5,316 nt of DNA, from positions 1 through 5,316 of the forward strand of contig DAIERH010000171.1 in assembly GCA_027346925.1 (NCBI GenBank), read 5' to 3'. How positions within the stretch are numbered: position 1 is the first letter of the stretch; each line of letters begins with the position of its first letter. The notes below the pieces were generated by a model that had not been told where the DNA came from, did no database searches, and worked only from the letters and a program-made list of their open reading frames with translations. The position numbers and the translations under genes were made by a program. The DNA comes from Geobacter sp. GTDB taxonomy: Bacteria; Desulfobacterota; Desulfuromonadia; Geobacterales; Pseudopelobacteraceae. This document shows, in pieces, positions 5,171 to 5,316 of this stretch.

Positions 5171-5316
5171 TATCTTTATCCTGATTCCGTGAGGTTACAT
5201 ACACAAAACTTCTTGAAGCAGCATCTAACGTTTTGAAGTTCTGGGTTTCGCGACTGTCCATAGCCGCTACCATATCCAGTGTGATCCGACACCTACTTCA
5301 TTGACCACTTCCCTGA

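Larger units (their letters stand above)
5028..5316 (+). mobile_element. left end of a Tn7-like transposon (partial; continues right)
   Basis: From a TGT at 5028 the sequence carries three direct copies of a ~22-23-bp site within 143 bp. Tn7-family transposons start with TGT and bind the DDE transposase TnsB at such sites, three of them dispersed over ~150 bp at the left end. Compared with the Tn7 ends as I remember them, each site shares an A-rich run, then AGTT, then ACTG; site 2 (AGTTGGCAACTGG) differs by one base from the Tn7L core AGTTGGGAACTGG. The ATAAAG of site 1 begins 12 bases after the TGT. By analogy the 5-bp target duplication would be AATTG (5023-5027). The site orientation says the element body extends right. 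The part after 5170 holds no gene I can support. No tns gene lies in the window, so the element could be intact, degraded or a remnant. Confidence 0.65.

Noticed and set aside
5223..5229. ATCTAAC as half of an integron attC site (RYYYAAC / GTTRRRY on the other strand)
   Set aside because: No matching partner core or long imperfect palindrome is found within the remaining bases; a 7-bp degenerate match alone is expected by chance.
5070..5273. 67-codon - strand ORF at the right edge
   Set aside because: It runs through two of the repeated end sites, has no good ribosome-binding site and no recognisable domain. The repeats explain its composition better than coding does.

Overview
The window looks like chromosomal DNA of a Geobacter/Pelobacter-type bacterium (Desulfuromonadota). 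This is inferred from the GC-rich, C/G-ending codons of a uvrA whose protein reads like those of that group, a stand-alone double-ACT protein, a periplasmic FKBP with Cys in its active-site loop, and a good sigma-54-type promoter. The genus is an inference; no database search was possible.

Layout, left to right. Positions 1-195 are the leader of uvrA, with a long imperfect hairpin and a possible 26-codon upstream ORF. Positions 196-3057 encode a complete UvrA (953 aa, + strand), followed by a hairpin shared with the convergent gene at 3116-3727 (- strand, 203 aa, two ACT-like domains). Positions 3728-4019 hold no gene but contain a perfect dyad and a pair of GCATGCC repeats. Positions 4020-4205 (- strand) encode a 61-aa ribbon-helix-helix regulator with a clear Shine-Dalgarno. 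Behind it lies a -24/-12 (sigma-54) promoter candidate at 4283-4297 and a 6-4-6 dyad at 4398-4413. Positions 4545-4937 (+ strand) encode an exported FKBP-type peptidyl-prolyl isomerase that ends in a strong hairpin terminator.

The last ~290 bases are the most interesting. A TGT at 5028 is followed by three directly repeated ~22-23-bp sites (5035-5057, 5102-5124, 5148-5170). They resemble the three dispersed TnsB-binding sites of the Tn7 left end in sequence, orientation, distance from the terminal TGT and overall span. I read this as the left end of an unannotated Tn7-like transposon whose body lies to the right of the window. No transposase gene is visible here, so this rests on the end structure alone.

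The chromosomal genes do not form one pathway. UvrA is DNA repair, the ACT protein is probably a ligand sensor or regulator, the RHH protein is a small DNA-binding regulator, and the FKBP is a periplasmic folding factor. Base composition falls from GC-rich in uvrA to AT-rich past the FKBP terminator, consistent with the right edge being the start of an accessory region.
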